From Bolinopsis microptera (lineage: Eukaryota > Ctenophora > Tentaculata > Lobata > Bolinopsidae), in NCBI RefSeq assembly GCF_026151205.1, contig NC_087079.1, positions 8,236,635 to 8,300,634 of the forward strand: a stretch of 64,000 bases of DNA, written 5' to 3'. The notes under the pieces are model-generated. The model saw only the letters and a list, made by a program, of their open reading frames with translations. It ran no database searches and had not been told where the DNA came from. Both the position numbers and the translations under genes were made by a program. Shown here piece by piece: positions 24,806 through 35,934 of the stretch (the first letter of the stretch is position 1; every line of letters starts with the position of its first letter).

Positions 24806-27709
24806 TTAAATTCCTGGACGCCTGACTATTTGCCACTGGTGCCATCTGATGTTGAGGATTCTTCGGAGGTGTTTGCGATGAGCAATATCAAGTTCATTCA
24901 ACGTAGCTAGTGGTGCAGCCCAGGAGTTGCAGTTGTAGAGTAGAATAGAGACTACTTGTGCCTCGTAGATTTTGATCTTCCTTTGGACTGAAATCTTGCT
25001 CTTCATCCAAACTTTCTGAAATTTACTAAAGGCAACATTACCAAGGAATATTCGATTCTTGATATCCTTAACAGTGCACATCAACGATCCTAAAGTTTTG
25101 TTAGAGCGCCACTCTTCATCACCTCTATACACTTTTCCAACAATCACCTTGCGTTTAACAGTGGGTTTAGGATCTGCTAAATAAAAATGGACAAATTCAG
25201 TCTTGGAAGAATTGATATGAAGGTCCCACTGCTGGAATATATCTTTAGCGATAGGAAGCATTTCTTTGAGTGGAGCAAGTTCAGTGTTATTAAAGTCAAT
25301 ATCATCAGAGTATCCTGTTTCGAGTGGCATGAATTCTTCTGAGATAGGAGGATTAGGGATTGGATGATTCACTGGGTAAGGTGTTGATGATACTTGGGAG
25401 AGTACAGATCTGAGGTGAATAAGTGCAGCGGCTTCAACAACAGTAAATAGATTACCTGATAGTGCATCTCCTTGAAATGCTCCAGTTGTGCTTTGGAACT
25501 CAATTGATACAGTATTATTGACTTTTACTTTCAACACTGTGTTTGATAGTAGGAGCCGTACCATCCTAATTTCATCACTAGTACAGCCAGCATCTTCAAG
25601 AACATTGAGTACTGTTTCTCTGCTGATGGTGTCAAAGGCACTTGACATGTCTATACTCATTCTGTGGTAGCTCCAATGCTTTCTAAGTACCACTGAGGTT
25701 AGCATACGTTGAGACCAAATTATATCGCCACAACTTCTACCTCTCTTGTAAGCACTTTGTGTAGGACCGGTGTACTGATCTAGCTTGCCTTGGATACGTT
25801 TTAGGGTAATCATTGACAGTAATTTTCTGGAGCAGTTTGAGAGGGTGAGAGGTCTGATGTTTGCTGCTGGACCAAGTGGTTTCTTAGGCTTTTGGAGTGG
25901 AGTAATGTTGCCTTTTCCAATAGATGTTATGGTGGTGTTTGTTTCAAATGCGGTATTTATACAGTCTGCATATTTCTGAAATACACTTCTGTTTGCATAC
26001 TTAATCAATTCACTTGGGATATCATCAGGCCCAGTGGCTCTACCATTCTTCAAAGCTTTAGCAGCTATCTCAACTTCAATAGCAGTAATAGGGTCAGCGA
26101 GAGGACTAGGTTGATCAAAGAAAGTGTCAATAGGCTCAACTGTATGTTTTGCAGTGAACTTCTCTTCAAAGTGGTTCTTTAGTGTAGCAGCTTTTCCAGT
26201 GTCTGTACCTATGAAGTTAGAGTTTTCATCATGCACACTTATGGTTGGAGCACGTTTGATACCTGCTAGTTGGCGAGTGGCTGCAAAGTATGCTCTAGAA
26301 CTATCAGTTTCGTTTATCTCTTCAGCAAGAGTGTCTGCATGCTCTTCTTGAAGGAGCTTGATTCTCTTACGAGTGTCATTTTGAATACGATTGATTTTGG
26401 TACGTATAACTGATCTATCTTCAGAGGTGTTGTTCTGATTGAGTAGAGCTTGTAGAACTTTCTTTTCATCAGACATCTCTCGAATTTCAAGGTCATTACA
26501 AAAGTTTTTAGGGCGTTTCCTAGGAAGGTATCCAATACTAACCTCAGCAGCTTTATGTACATTGTGAAACAAACTATTCATTTCTTCCTCAGGGTTAGGA
26601 TTAACAGGGCTGTCTGTTAGAATATCATTCAATGTGTTGTTGTAATGCATTTTAGCAGCAGGATTACTGACAAGGGTTGTGATATCAAAATGCATTTTAG
26701 GTTTCTGTTTGGGGAAGACAAGGTGAGCGTCACTGAAGTTGAAACGTGTAATAACAATTTTGTGATCAGATTTAACAAGAGTACCCCCATAACTTCGAGA
26801 ATTCACTAAAAGTTTCTTCAATCGACTGCTACATAGGACATAGTCAATTTGAGAGTAGTAGGGCAAAGTGCGATGTGAGTTTTTAGGAGCTGAGTAGTCT
26901 TTCATAAAACCAATTCTTGTTGTTATATGACGGACAGGGTGCTGGAAGCTAGTGTTGCAAGCAAAAAGTTTTTTATCAACAAGAAAATTAAGAAGATGCT
27001 CTCCATTTGAATTCCTCTTTCCAGACCCATACATACCCATAAAGTCATTATACCCGAAAACAATATCTGAATGAGACAATTTACCGAGTCGAGAGTTGAA
27101 ATCTCCAAGAATATATAAGTCCCAACTTGATGGGATATCAACAGCTTTGCCAAGAAACTTGTAGAAATAATCACGTCTCTGCGGATACTTATCACAATTT
27201 ACTTGAGTGTGTCCATAGGCATTGATAACACGGCAAAGTCTTGGTTTACCTGATTTACTTGGTATCTCAAGATCTAGATAAGCAACCCTGTCACTGATAC
27301 TGTTGTAACACTTGATGTAGTTGGTATAGACTGAATTTACAAGAAAACCAATACCTGCTTGCCACTTATTGTCAAATTGCTGAAAGTTTATGAAGCGATA
27401 TTTGTGTGATTTCCCATCATCATCTGTAAAATGCAAAACTGAATCCTCAAAGTGACGACATTTTGTTTCTTGCACAGCGAGAATGTCTATTTTACGATAA
27501 TAGCAATCTCTCAAAAGTTCATCCCGTTTAACTGGAGAAGTAATACCCAGGACATTAAAAGTAGCTAGAGTGAAGATTAGTGCTGTGCTTCTTCTTTTGC
27601 GTTCTGATGTAGATAATCTACTCTGTACGTTGCCGCCAGAGCATCTACCGAAATCACTCGAACAGGCCATCCTTTTATTAAATTGTTTAAACTTCTTGGG
27701 AAGTGACAA
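24806..27709 (-). CDS. RTE-like LINE polyprotein (endonuclease + reverse transcriptase), C-terminally truncated
   Basis: 967-residue open frame. Residues about 48-320 are an APE-type endonuclease: LATFNVLGITS, VQETKC (E81), LGDFNSRLG (D203, N205) and KSDHKIVI (S314-D315-H316). Residues about 540-850 are the RT: TGPDDIPSELIK, AYKRGRSCGDIIW, motif A SIDMSSAFDT (D687), motif B GAFQGDALSG and motif C YSDD (800-803), a variant of the usual YADD. The C-terminus runs to LRRILNIRW and then leaves the family (HQWQIVRRPGI, stop). The missing tail is found at 23217-23575. The N-terminal 45 residues are basic. Autonomous target-primed retrotransposon; this copy should be inactive unless the split frame is spliced. 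Confidence 0.85.
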   Translation of the reverse strand: MSLPKKFKQFNKRMACSSDFGRCSGGNVQSRLSTSERKRRSTALIFTLATFNVLGITSPVKRDELLRDCYYRKIDILAVQETKCRHFEDSVLHFTDDDGKSHKYRFINFQQFDNKWQAGIGFLVNSVYTNYIKCYNSISDRVAYLDLEIPSKSGKPRLCRVINAYGHTQVNCDKYPQRRDYFYKFLGKAVDIPSSWDLYILGDFNSRLGKLSHSDIVFGYNDFMGMYGSGKRNSNGEHLLNFLVDKKLFACNTSFQHPVRHITTRIGFMKDYSAPKNSHRTLPYYSQIDYVLCSSRLKKLLVNSRSYGGTLVKSDHKIVITRFNFSDAHLVFPKQKPKMHFDITTLVSNPAAKMHYNNTLNDILTDSPVNPNPEEEMNSLFHNVHKAAEVSIGYLPRKRPKNFCNDLEIREMSDEKKVLQALLNQNNTSEDRSVIRTKINRIQNDTRKRIKLLQEEHADTLAEEINETDSSRAYFAATRQLAGIKRAPTISVHDENSNFIGTDTGKAATLKNHFEEKFTAKHTVEPIDTFFDQPSPLADPITAIEVEIAAKALKNGRATGPDDIPSELIKYANRSVFQKYADCINTAFETNTTITSIGKGNITPLQKPKKPLGPAANIRPLTLSNCSRKLLSMITLKRIQGKLDQYTGPTQSAYKRGRSCGDIIWSQRMLTSVVLRKHWSYHRMSIDMSSAFDTISRETVLNVLEDAGCTSDEIRMVRLLLSNTVLKVKVNNTVSIEFQSTTGAFQGDALSGNLFTVVEAAALIHLRSVLSQVSSTPYPVNHPIPNPPISEEFMPLETGYSDDIDFNNTELAPLKEMLPIAKDIFQQWDLHINSSKTEFVHFYLADPKPTVKRKVIVGKVYRGDEEWRSNKTLGSLMCTVKDIKNRIFLGNVAFSKFQKVWMKSKISVQRKIKIYEAQVVSILLYNCNSWAAPLATLNELDIAHRKHLRRILNIRWHQWQIVRRPGI

Positions 27710-28287
27710 TGCAAGATGTTGATCTATTCCTACAGTCGATTAGTATCGATATAATAAACAGAAGGACATGTTTTTTTCTTCAATACTCAAAAGACTGCCT
27801 AGTTGGAGTAGAGACTAGTTCCAGCCATGGCATGTTTCGAACTTTGATGCCAAAACATTAAAAGCAATAAATGAAGTATGAGAATCAAAATCATTAACAT
27901 TAGTTATAGGTGAAAAATTATAGTTTGTATTGTAGTTGGAAGTTAACAAATAAGAAACAAGCACAAATGAGGTAGGCATGCTTTTTTATGAACAAACTTT
28001 TTAGATGGTTTGTGAAATCGCGGTAAAATTAACAATTATTTTGCACTAAAACTAACCGTACTGTATATTTATCTATCTGAACTTAAATTCACCAAGATTA
28101 AATAGCAATGAAATTGTATCAAATTTTCTTCAAAGCAAAATTTAAACAGAATACTCATTACTCAAACTGTAATAAAAAGTTCATAAATCAAGTTTTTCTT
28201 AATAAAGCACTAGCACAGTTTCAGATAAACAACAGTCCAAATTATAACTTGTAAAGTTCCCGGAATGCTGACAAAGAATGCAACAGC
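27710..28287. other. Spacer between LINE 5' end and FIS1
   Basis: No ORF of note. It probably includes the LINE 5' UTR near 27710-27830 and the FIS1 3' UTR upstream of 28287. Neither limit is visible. Confidence 0.4.
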
Positions 28288-29740
28288 TCATCTGCGTTTG
28301 ACTGCAGCTATCCCCGCAGCTAACACAGCCCCTGCAACCAACAGTCCTCCTGTCAGAGCCACTGCTCCCCCACCTGTAGTACCAGGGGGCGTTAGAAAAC
28401 CAGTTATTTTCAAGTTTCAAGGCAAAGAGGGAATAAATATATAATTCGACTGTGAACATAATGATTGATAATTACCAGAACTCTGTGGACATCATTACAT
28501 AACGATCAATATTGGAAAGCTTTTTTAAATAGAATTAGAAGTGGATATATGATGGCCTAATATGAAATTGTAAAATACTGGATCTGGCCACACAACTAAT
28601 ATAAGTTTCTACTCGGTACATGGCAAATTATTACATACCTAGAACTGCAGCCCCAATCATAGCGTCCTTCTTTCTCTTCTTTTTGATAATCTCCAGAAGC
28701 TGAGTAGCCTGCTGGTTTCCGGGTTCCATTTCTAACACTCTCTGACAAAACTTCATGGCAGGAGTGTAATTGTGCAGCCTGAGTTGGGTTTAAATAAATA
28801 TGTCATATTATAAATTGAAGACCAAGATATCAAACATTTCTAAAATTGCATTTTTCAGTTTTCGGTTTTAAAGAAAAGTTATATTAGTAAGGTTCTTATC
28901 TATCAGCACCTTTTAGCAATATTATTCAGTTCGCTTGAATGTCTTCTAAGATGTTTTTTTTGGTGTATTTTTGATTTCGAAGCGTGTTTTATTTTGTTTA
29001 TTTGTTTTCTTATTCATTAAACAATTTTGAAGAGGATCATATTTCATATCATATTGCATGTTTTATAAGACCTGTAATGCCCAACTGCAAGATAATATAC
29101 AAAGTCTCTTTGATCAACTCCACTTTGGCACAGTTCCTCTAACAATCGTATCCCTGAGCGTTGATCGATTAAATTAGAAGATCTTATTTTAAATCGAATT
29201 TCTTTGAAGTATTAATGACTAGTCACTAGCATGTAATACTATCTATATCATAATACATCGGTGTTGATTTAAGGGAATGGAAATAAATGAATTGATAATC
29301 TTATATATAAATTTTCATTGAAACAAGATGTCACAGAACGTATTCAGCTGTCAAAATTTAAAGCAAGCACTAAACACAGTTTTTTAAATACCTGGCAACT
29401 TGGTGACTTACCTTTACGAATATCATTGTCGTACGGTGATTTTACCAAAACATAAGCATATCCAAACTGTGTCTGGCTCGAAACTACTGGTTTACTTTGC
29501 AGTTCTTCGTTGTACAACCTACAGTATTTTTGATGATGATGGTGAAAAATCAAGAAGATTTTATACAAATATTTGATTGATATGAGCTTAGAATAAGTTG
29601 AACATAATTTAATGTGAACCAAAATACATATTGAGTTTCAGGTCGACATGATCTGTGATCTAGTACCTTTCATGCTCTATTATGTCACGTTCATCAACTG
29701 GAGCATCCAGGTCCTCGATGATATCGTCAAGCTGTGTCAT
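28288..29740 (-). CDS. FIS1: Mitochondrial fission 1 protein
   Basis: Tail-anchored outer-mitochondrial-membrane TPR protein involved in mitochondrial and peroxisomal fission and organelle contacts. Five exons in transcript order join to 162 residues (human 152): 29740-29667, 29518-29412, 29153-29072, 28778-28639, 28373-28288, all GT-AG and in phase. Diagnostic blocks are SQTQFGYAYVLVKS, DNDIRKGIRLLEEL, QRDFVYYLAVGHYRL and the second TPR helix pair NYTPAMKFCQRVLEMEPGN. A basic KKKRKKD stretch follows. A C-terminal hydrophobic helix (about 139-158, LTGGLLVAGAVLAAGIAAV) ends in KRR, the usual mitochondrial tail anchor. Start chosen at MTQLDDIIEDL, the only ATG opening exon 1. Confidence 0.93.
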
Positions 29741-30867
29741 GAACCTTGAGTGAAGTATTGGAGTATTATAACATCAGGATTAATATGAACCTTGACGCAT
29801 ATTCCAAGAAGAAGTAAATTACTTTATTTCGTTTCAATTTTTCTTATTTACATATTTGAAAGATTCTGCCCGATAGCTCAATAAGTAGCTCAAGTAAAAC
29901 TATGTGTATTAAACTCAAAATGTTCCAAAACAGTCTCAACGAACATAAGTATTTACCATATAATACTAACCAGATAATATAACATCATTATTATCATGCT
30001 TTTAAACGTAAATTGATAATTCAGTAATCAGTATCCACGTTAAACACAAAATTCACGGAGACTGCCCCATTACTATTCACTGTCAAGCTGGATATCATAT
30101 TGGAGTGATTATGGCTGCTGCAGATAAAATATGATTGCATTTTCGACGATTTAAAACAAATCTACAAATTTTGTAGTACCTTGAGTGAAGAATAAAATTA
30201 TTCGGATATCATGTTTAAATTGCCGATGAAACCTTGGCACATATTTATTGGTTAAGTCTACAATTTTGTGTTTAAAATGTTTCACATTTAAATCGGCTGT
30301 ATCTTCGCGTTCGGTTGGGATGGATATTTTGTATGCGATTAAAACTTTATTTCAAAGAATACTACTAGCTTCCTCACCTGTTACCACGGGCTTTCTAGTT
30401 ATTATACATTATTGTATAATATACAATTTCGGGTATACAAGTAACAGTATTGTATTCTTGAAAATAAATGTTTTAGATAATAAGCTTGTATCATAATCTT
30501 CACGTTGAATTTAAAATTATTGCTACATAGCATTAAAGAATAAAGATGCCCGTCAAATTGAAAAAATATCGAAATAAAAGTTGTTTAATATAAAAAAGTT
30601 GTTCAATATAAAAGTTGTTTAATATGAAATGAAATGAAATGAAATGAAATGAAATGAAATGAAATGAAATGAAATGAAATGAAATGAAATGAAATGAAAT
30701 GAAATAAAATGAAATGAAATGAAATAAAATGAAATGAAATGAAATGAAATGAGGTATTTATATATTCCGCTCATATGATCAACCAACAACACAAGGAAGG
30801 TGGTTAACCATGTCAGAGCGGCTGACTGTGAGTGATGTGAGTATATGTGTAAAAATGAACAAGAGTA
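29741..30867. other. Spacer between FIS1 and the TIR element
   Basis: AT-rich noncoding sequence; nothing recognised other than the pentanucleotide microsatellite listed separately. Confidence 0.4.
30626..30751 (+). repeat. (GAAAT)n microsatellite
   Basis: About 25 tandem GAAAT units with two GAAATAAAAT interruptions. The antisense Phe/His/Ile repeat ORF is an artefact. Confidence 0.95.
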
Positions 30868-32136
30868 TACCTTAGTTCCCAAAAATTTGTGTGCCATTAT
30901 ATTGAGCACAATTTATTTGAGCCCGAAAAGTTTGGGCAGAAAATTTGAACTCATTTGGGCGACCGAAAATTTGGGCACAAATTCTTCGAAAAATAAACGA
31001 TTTTCCACTAAAATTTCAGAACAAGTAGATATTTGCCTTAGTTCATTATTATTCCTTATTATTCCAGTCATTTTGCTTGCAATTTTAAGCATGTAGGTGG
31101 TAGTCTGAGTTGTTTCACATTATGAAATTTACGATCTGCCCAGTAACTACTAAAAAATACAGTGATGATGGCACAGTACAAAATGATAGATATACAATAG
31201 TGATATTTAGTCTCTCAATCAGATAGTTTAGTCTACTTACACTCAGCATATCTTATCATACCCCTTTCACATACAATTATCATTATGACGCCTCGCCAGA
31301 TGGTCGAAAGGTTTGACCAGTGTCCAGTTCTTTGAGAAAATCCTTCTTCCCCACATAGAATCAGTTCGAGCCTCCATCAACAACCCTGAGCAGAAAGCGC
31401 TACTGATATCAGATGTGTTTCGGGCCCAACACACACAGACACTAAAAGATCTGATGACAGCCAACAACTGCATCCTACAGAAAGTTCCAGCTAATATGAC
31501 CCATCATCTACAGCCCCTGGACATATCTATCAATGGACTGGCTAAGAAATTCTTGCGCAATAAGTACGAAGATTGGTACGCGAAAAACATAGTGTGTCAG
31601 CTCAATGGAGGAGTTTCATCAGACAATGTGAAAATTGATACCCGCTTGACAGTGATCCGTGAAGTCCACGCTCGTTGGATCAACGAACTTTTTGTTAAAA
31701 GGGAGGCCAGATGACATAAGGAAAGGCTTTGAGAAGTCAGGTATAACTGATGCTTGTAGATCAGACTTTACGGTGGATAATAATCCATTTGCAGATCTTG
31801 TTTAAATCTCTAGCTATCCGTACCTCTAGCCATTTGTTTCATTAGTAGCTGTTAGCTATTCCAGTTATTTCTATTCATTTAAAATATAAGCCTTTTTACT
31901 TGGTCAAGCCATGAATGACAGATTAGAAAACTAAAATTTCAAATATTATTTCACTTGGATATGAAGAAAAAGCCATTTTTCTATAGATTTCAGGGCCACA
32001 GGCCAAATGCCAAAAGTTTGGTTAGCAAAAAATTTAGCAGACGGAAAAGATTTATGCAATTAATTTGGTCTGCAACAAATTTGGGCGAGAGGCCCGCTCA
32101 AATTTTTTGTCGCCCAAATTTTTGGGAATTAAGGTA
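30868..32136 (+). mobile_element. TIR DNA transposon, pogo/Tigger type, internally deleted
   Basis: The left end TACCTTAGTTCCCAAAAATT (from 30868) and the right end, read in reverse complement from 32136, TACCTTAATTCCCAAAAATT, match at all but one position. Looser similarity rich in TTTGGGC words continues inward for over 100 bases on both sides. TA at both tips fits Tc1/mariner/pogo target use. It contains a transposase remnant at 31313-31714. Confidence 0.7.
31313..31714 (+). pseudogene. C-terminal half of a DDE transposase (pogo/Tigger/jerky type)
   Basis: 133-codon open frame without a credible ATG. EQKALLISDVFRAQHT carries the second catalytic Asp. CILQKVPANMTHHLQPLDI is the family hallmark (IPANxTxxLQPLDxSIN), followed by FLRNKYEDWY and HARWINELF. 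The DNA-binding HTH and CENP-B regions and the first catalytic Asp are missing, so this copy cannot encode an active enzyme. Confidence 0.8.
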
Positions 32137-32557
32137 ACTCAGTATAAGGCTAAGACAAAATTAAAACATCTTTTATTGTAAACCACACACAAACTAAAAA
32201 GAAGCAGAGACCATACAGTACATGTAGGTATAATAAAGGTTAGTACAGTGACATATCAACCAAAAAGAGAAACATATCCTAGAAAGGTAGAGATCTAGAC
32301 ATAAAATGAAGTGCAGTAAGAAAAATAAGTACAAAAAACAAAATATAATCATAAATCTTAAATTGTAAGTAAAAAATTCATTTAATTTATGTTAAATAAC
32401 ACAATGTAATTAATAAACACACAATGTATATATAAATAACACAATGTAATTAAATAAATATGTATAAGAAAGTAAAAAACAGCTGTTAACTTGTTAAATT
32501 CAGAGCCGATAATTACTATAAACCACACATTTTAAAGTAAGTAACTGAAAATTCGTC

Positions 32558-32637
<80 letters not shown>

Positions 32638-32901
32638 ATCTCATTGGGTAATATATTTCTCGATTATTTTATACAATTTATACATAAGATAGATTCCGAT
32701 CTTGCGATTTTTGAGTATCTTATGTGACGTGTTCTCTCACATTAGATAATTGACACTTCAGTTCATATAAATCCGTTTAACGAATAATAGTCCGTCTGTG
32801 CTGGTGCAGAAGCCCATGATTTCTGTCCACTTTCCAGATTAAGCAACATGACCTCAGCACAGTCTGCAGTTACACGTCATGTTTTGGAAGTACCTTTGTA
32901 T
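32137..32901. repeat. Spacer containing a (GA)n microsatellite (32560-32635)
   Basis: AT-rich noncoding sequence with about 38 GA dinucleotides at 32560-32635. No gene is visible. Confidence 0.8.
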
Positions 32902-35900
32902 CTAGATTCTAGGTAAACTCCCGTCTCTAATTCCTTCCATAAGAAGAATGCAGTGAATCCAGCATTTTGATAATTCTGCCTGACCACTGTAGTCAAGATA
33001 CAGACCGTCCGCAGACAAATGTCTTTGTTTAAACCTGACGTTGTCAAAGAATTCGATATTGTCATAATCCTGTGAACATTTCAACATAAGTTTATTGAAA
33101 CTGCCGATCGTCTTGTTAATATTTAAATAGTTTGAATTGCTTCCTTTCCACTTTAGGCTGGTCAGTGTGGTCACAGACTCAAAAATAAATCGAGTTTTTG
33201 GAAACCGCACTATAAAGTTTCTCACATGATCATGTAACCTTCTAGCACGTAGTCTCTTTCTTATAATGTCATATATTCCAGCAGAAATGAGAACTATATC
33301 CGCCTTGTAGACTTCTTGAGAATATCTGTCGAGGTCTTCCAGATAAAGGACTGTATGCTTGTAAGCAATGATAGGCTCATAAAGCTGTGAGCAGTCAAAG
33401 CTATCATTTTTGCTGTCACATAGAATCAGAACTGTCTTACTCTTAGAAGTGGGAATGGAGCGAGAAGGAACGAGGTCAGTCTTGCGATGTCTATTGTGCG
33501 ACAAAGAATGGACAGGCGTTGATGATATAATATTGCTTTGCCGAACTTCAATAGTCTTAACATGTGGCTTCAGGATATCCAGTATCTCTTTGTACAGCTC
33601 ATTAGGTTCATCGTCAGAACATATCAATATGATAGAACAATAAACCCTGGCTCTGGACACCCCCACATAAATATGAGCAAGTATGTTCATGAGGGAATGC
33701 TGCAAACTGTTAGATGAATGAGCTGTGTCTTTAGATTGTGGAGAAGACAAATCGATGATGAGAACGGCACAGGGGAACTCTATCGAAACAGCATATTTAA
33801 CATAATCAACAAAATTTTCTGTTATGTCAAAGTTTTTCAGCCCTTCTGATTCAGCTGCCAGGTTCACTGTACTCCTGATGTCGTCAAACCATTGTTTGCT
33901 TGCAGCTGGCGTTAGGTCATCAGAAATATGGAGATATACTGTAATAACAGCAAGTTTGCAATCATCAAGAGCAGCAGCTTCATACGATCTATGTATCAGT
34001 TTCAACTCCTTTCTAACAATTTTAGTCATCCTATCTTCCGCCAGATTTGATTCCTTCCCAACGACACAATACAGTTTCGTGATGAATCCTTGGATATAGT
34101 GATTGAAACCTTGGCGTGGTAGAATCTGCTGTAATTTTACATGATCTACTCCACTCTTATCGAGAAATTTCTCTATTAAGTCCATTAGAAGGGTGGCTAT
34201 GCCATGGTGATTCCTGAGGTTTCCAGAGAGAGAGATGTCTCTATGTTTAACACAAAGGTCAATAACACGATCGAATGTTCCCTCAGCCTTGTGCAATAGA
34301 TATTTTCCCCAAAAGCCAAATTGAACGGTCTGCATCAAATCGCAACTGATCCACAGGGAACTAGGTTTCTGGTCGATGTCACAGACATTAGTTGATAACA
34401 TATCAAACAGGAAATCAGTGCTCGAAGATGGCAGCATCCATGTAGATGGCCTAGAATTGTAGCTCTCCGACATTTTTTGTGCGAAAGAGCTATGAAAGTC
34501 ATCACAGAATATGTGCCATCTTTTATCTTTAAGCATTCTTAGAAAACGTTCCTGCATTGAGACTACAAATTTCCTCCTTAAATCAAATTCAAAGTGGAAA
34601 TTAGGCCGCACGAATATTACTACCTTTTCTGTGCATCCCTCCATTTTGTCAGAAAGTAGAGTACTGAGATCATCATTATCTTTATGTTCACGAATATCAC
34701 CCAAAAGATCCTTAATGTCCACGGTTACCGAGTCATTAAATTGTTTGACAATCTTCATGAAATATTCGGCAGTATCTCTCCAAGGTAGCAACATAAGGAT
34801 CTGTTCATTTTCTCCCATGCACTCCAACAATTTTAGAATCCTAGCATACATCATTAAAGTCTTTCCAGAACCTGCAGATCCATTCACAAAAATATAAGGC
34901 TCCTCAAAAATAATGGGATTATCTTTTTGTGATTCTAAAAGTTTGTTTTGTTCTCGAGTAATATACTGTATACCATAGAGGTGGTCGGCAAAGATACTTT
35001 TATATGTCTTGGGTACGGGCACTATATTTTCAGCTCGATTTTTTGCATTGAGGTAAATTTCTTGGCATTTCAGTCTCTCATTGATGTCATTTATCGTGTA
35101 GCCTACTAGCTGACATTCATTAAAACTGTCTTTCAATCCACTGCAATTGTTTAGCCAAATACCTGTCAGTAGAACTTCGATATCCGATTCAGGTTGCCTG
35201 TTACCGAAGTCCGTTGCATACCTACGCAATCTATAACTCAAGTTATGGACATCTTTTTTCCACAAAATCGGAATGTCGCTGCGTTCAACAAAATCTTGTT
35301 TACTCTCAAGATCTTCTTCATTAACATGTGGAAATGCACAAAATTTCAAGTAGCAGGGTTTTTCATGGTTTTGGTTTGAAATGCCATTCAGGAATACTCC
35401 AAATCTTTCCAGTTGATTTGCTGCAGCATGGTATGCTTTCTTGTAGGGTACATATTTATTAGATTTCGGTCGTTTAACCTCGATACACATCACAACATTG
35501 TTCGGAAAAATTACTATAAAGTCATGTTCCCCCTCTGTTGCTTGTACTGCATCACCCACAAAAGCTTTCCATTGATCAATAGAATACTTGAAGCTATGTA
35601 GTACAGTGATTTGTTGATTACACATCTCAAGAGCTCGGTAAACATCACACTCCGCTTCGTAGTCAACACGTTTTGAATCATAATCATTTTTTCTGTTTGT
35701 TTTTAAGTCTTTTTCTGAGTAACAGTCCACTTGTTTCTGTTTTGGTGCTGGAGGTAGCATGAGTGGCTCAATATCTGTCAAAAGATTAACTTGGGAGCTG
35801 TACGACTCAAAGTATTGCTTACCAATATCAGCTAGAGTATGTAGAGTAGTTGAAGTAGAAGTCCCTGGAGATGAGGATGACATAGGTGTCTGTTTGTCGT

Positions 35901-35934
35901 CCATTCTGACATAGAAATCATGAGTAAGAAACAT
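32902..35934 (-). CDS. PD-(D/E)XK nuclease - SF1 helicase - SGNH-like fusion protein
   Basis: Intronless 1010-residue ORF. The N-terminal 80 residues are Ser/Thr-rich. Residues about 90-200 look like a NERD-type PD-(D/E)XK nuclease: YEAECDVYRAL (E94), GEHDFIVIF (D138), CIEVKRP (E152, K154). Residues about 325-780 are a UvrD-like SF1 ATPase: Walker A NGSAGSGKT (351-359), Walker B HIFCDDF (474-480), LSGNLRNHHGI (569-579), and motif VI IYVGVSRARV (755-764) with the arginine finger. Residues about 833-1000 resemble an SGNH/GDSL hydrolase: LILCDS (836-841, where GDS is usual), ISAGIYDI (883-890) and DGLYLDYSG (976-984), where the expected DxxH His is Tyr; this domain may be non-catalytic. An alternative start is M11. 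The layout resembles prokaryotic nuclease-helicase defence or repair proteins; its role here is unknown. It could be a mobile-element cargo gene. Confidence 0.8.
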   Translation of the reverse strand: MFLTHDFYVRMDDKQTPMSSSSPGTSTSTTLHTLADIGKQYFESYSSQVNLLTDIEPLMLPPAPKQKQVDCYSEKDLKTNRKNDYDSKRVDYEAECDVYRALEMCNQQITVLHSFKYSIDQWKAFVGDAVQATEGEHDFIVIFPNNVVMCIEVKRPKSNKYVPYKKAYHAAANQLERFGVFLNGISNQNHEKPCYLKFCAFPHVNEEDLESKQDFVERSDIPILWKKDVHNLSYRLRRYATDFGNRQPESDIEVLLTGIWLNNCSGLKDSFNECQLVGYTINDINERLKCQEIYLNAKNRAENIVPVPKTYKSIFADHLYGIQYITREQNKLLESQKDNPIIFEEPYIFVNGSAGSGKTLMMYARILKLLECMGENEQILMLLPWRDTAEYFMKIVKQFNDSVTVDIKDLLGDIREHKDNDDLSTLLSDKMEGCTEKVVIFVRPNFHFEFDLRRKFVVSMQERFLRMLKDKRWHIFCDDFHSSFAQKMSESYNSRPSTWMLPSSSTDFLFDMLSTNVCDIDQKPSSLWISCDLMQTVQFGFWGKYLLHKAEGTFDRVIDLCVKHRDISLSGNLRNHHGIATLLMDLIEKFLDKSGVDHVKLQQILPRQGFNHYIQGFITKLYCVVGKESNLAEDRMTKIVRKELKLIHRSYEAAALDDCKLAVITVYLHISDDLTPAASKQWFDDIRSTVNLAAESEGLKNFDITENFVDYVKYAVSIEFPCAVLIIDLSSPQSKDTAHSSNSLQHSLMNILAHIYVGVSRARVYCSIILICSDDEPNELYKEILDILKPHVKTIEVRQSNIISSTPVHSLSHNRHRKTDLVPSRSIPTSKSKTVLILCDSKNDSFDCSQLYEPIIAYKHTVLYLEDLDRYSQEVYKADIVLISAGIYDIIRKRLRARRLHDHVRNFIVRFPKTRFIFESVTTLTSLKWKGSNSNYLNINKTIGSFNKLMLKCSQDYDNIEFFDNVRFKQRHLSADGLYLDYSGQAELSKCWIHCILLMEGIRDGSLPRI

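Noticed and set aside
24806-27709. Prokaryotic retron or group II intron RT
   Set aside because: It has an APE endonuclease and RTE-type RT motifs, typical of eukaryotic LINEs.
32902-35934. Helitron Rep-helicase
   Set aside because: No Rep HUH motif, and the helicase motifs are UvrD-like rather than Pif1-like. The nuclease is PD-(D/E)XK.
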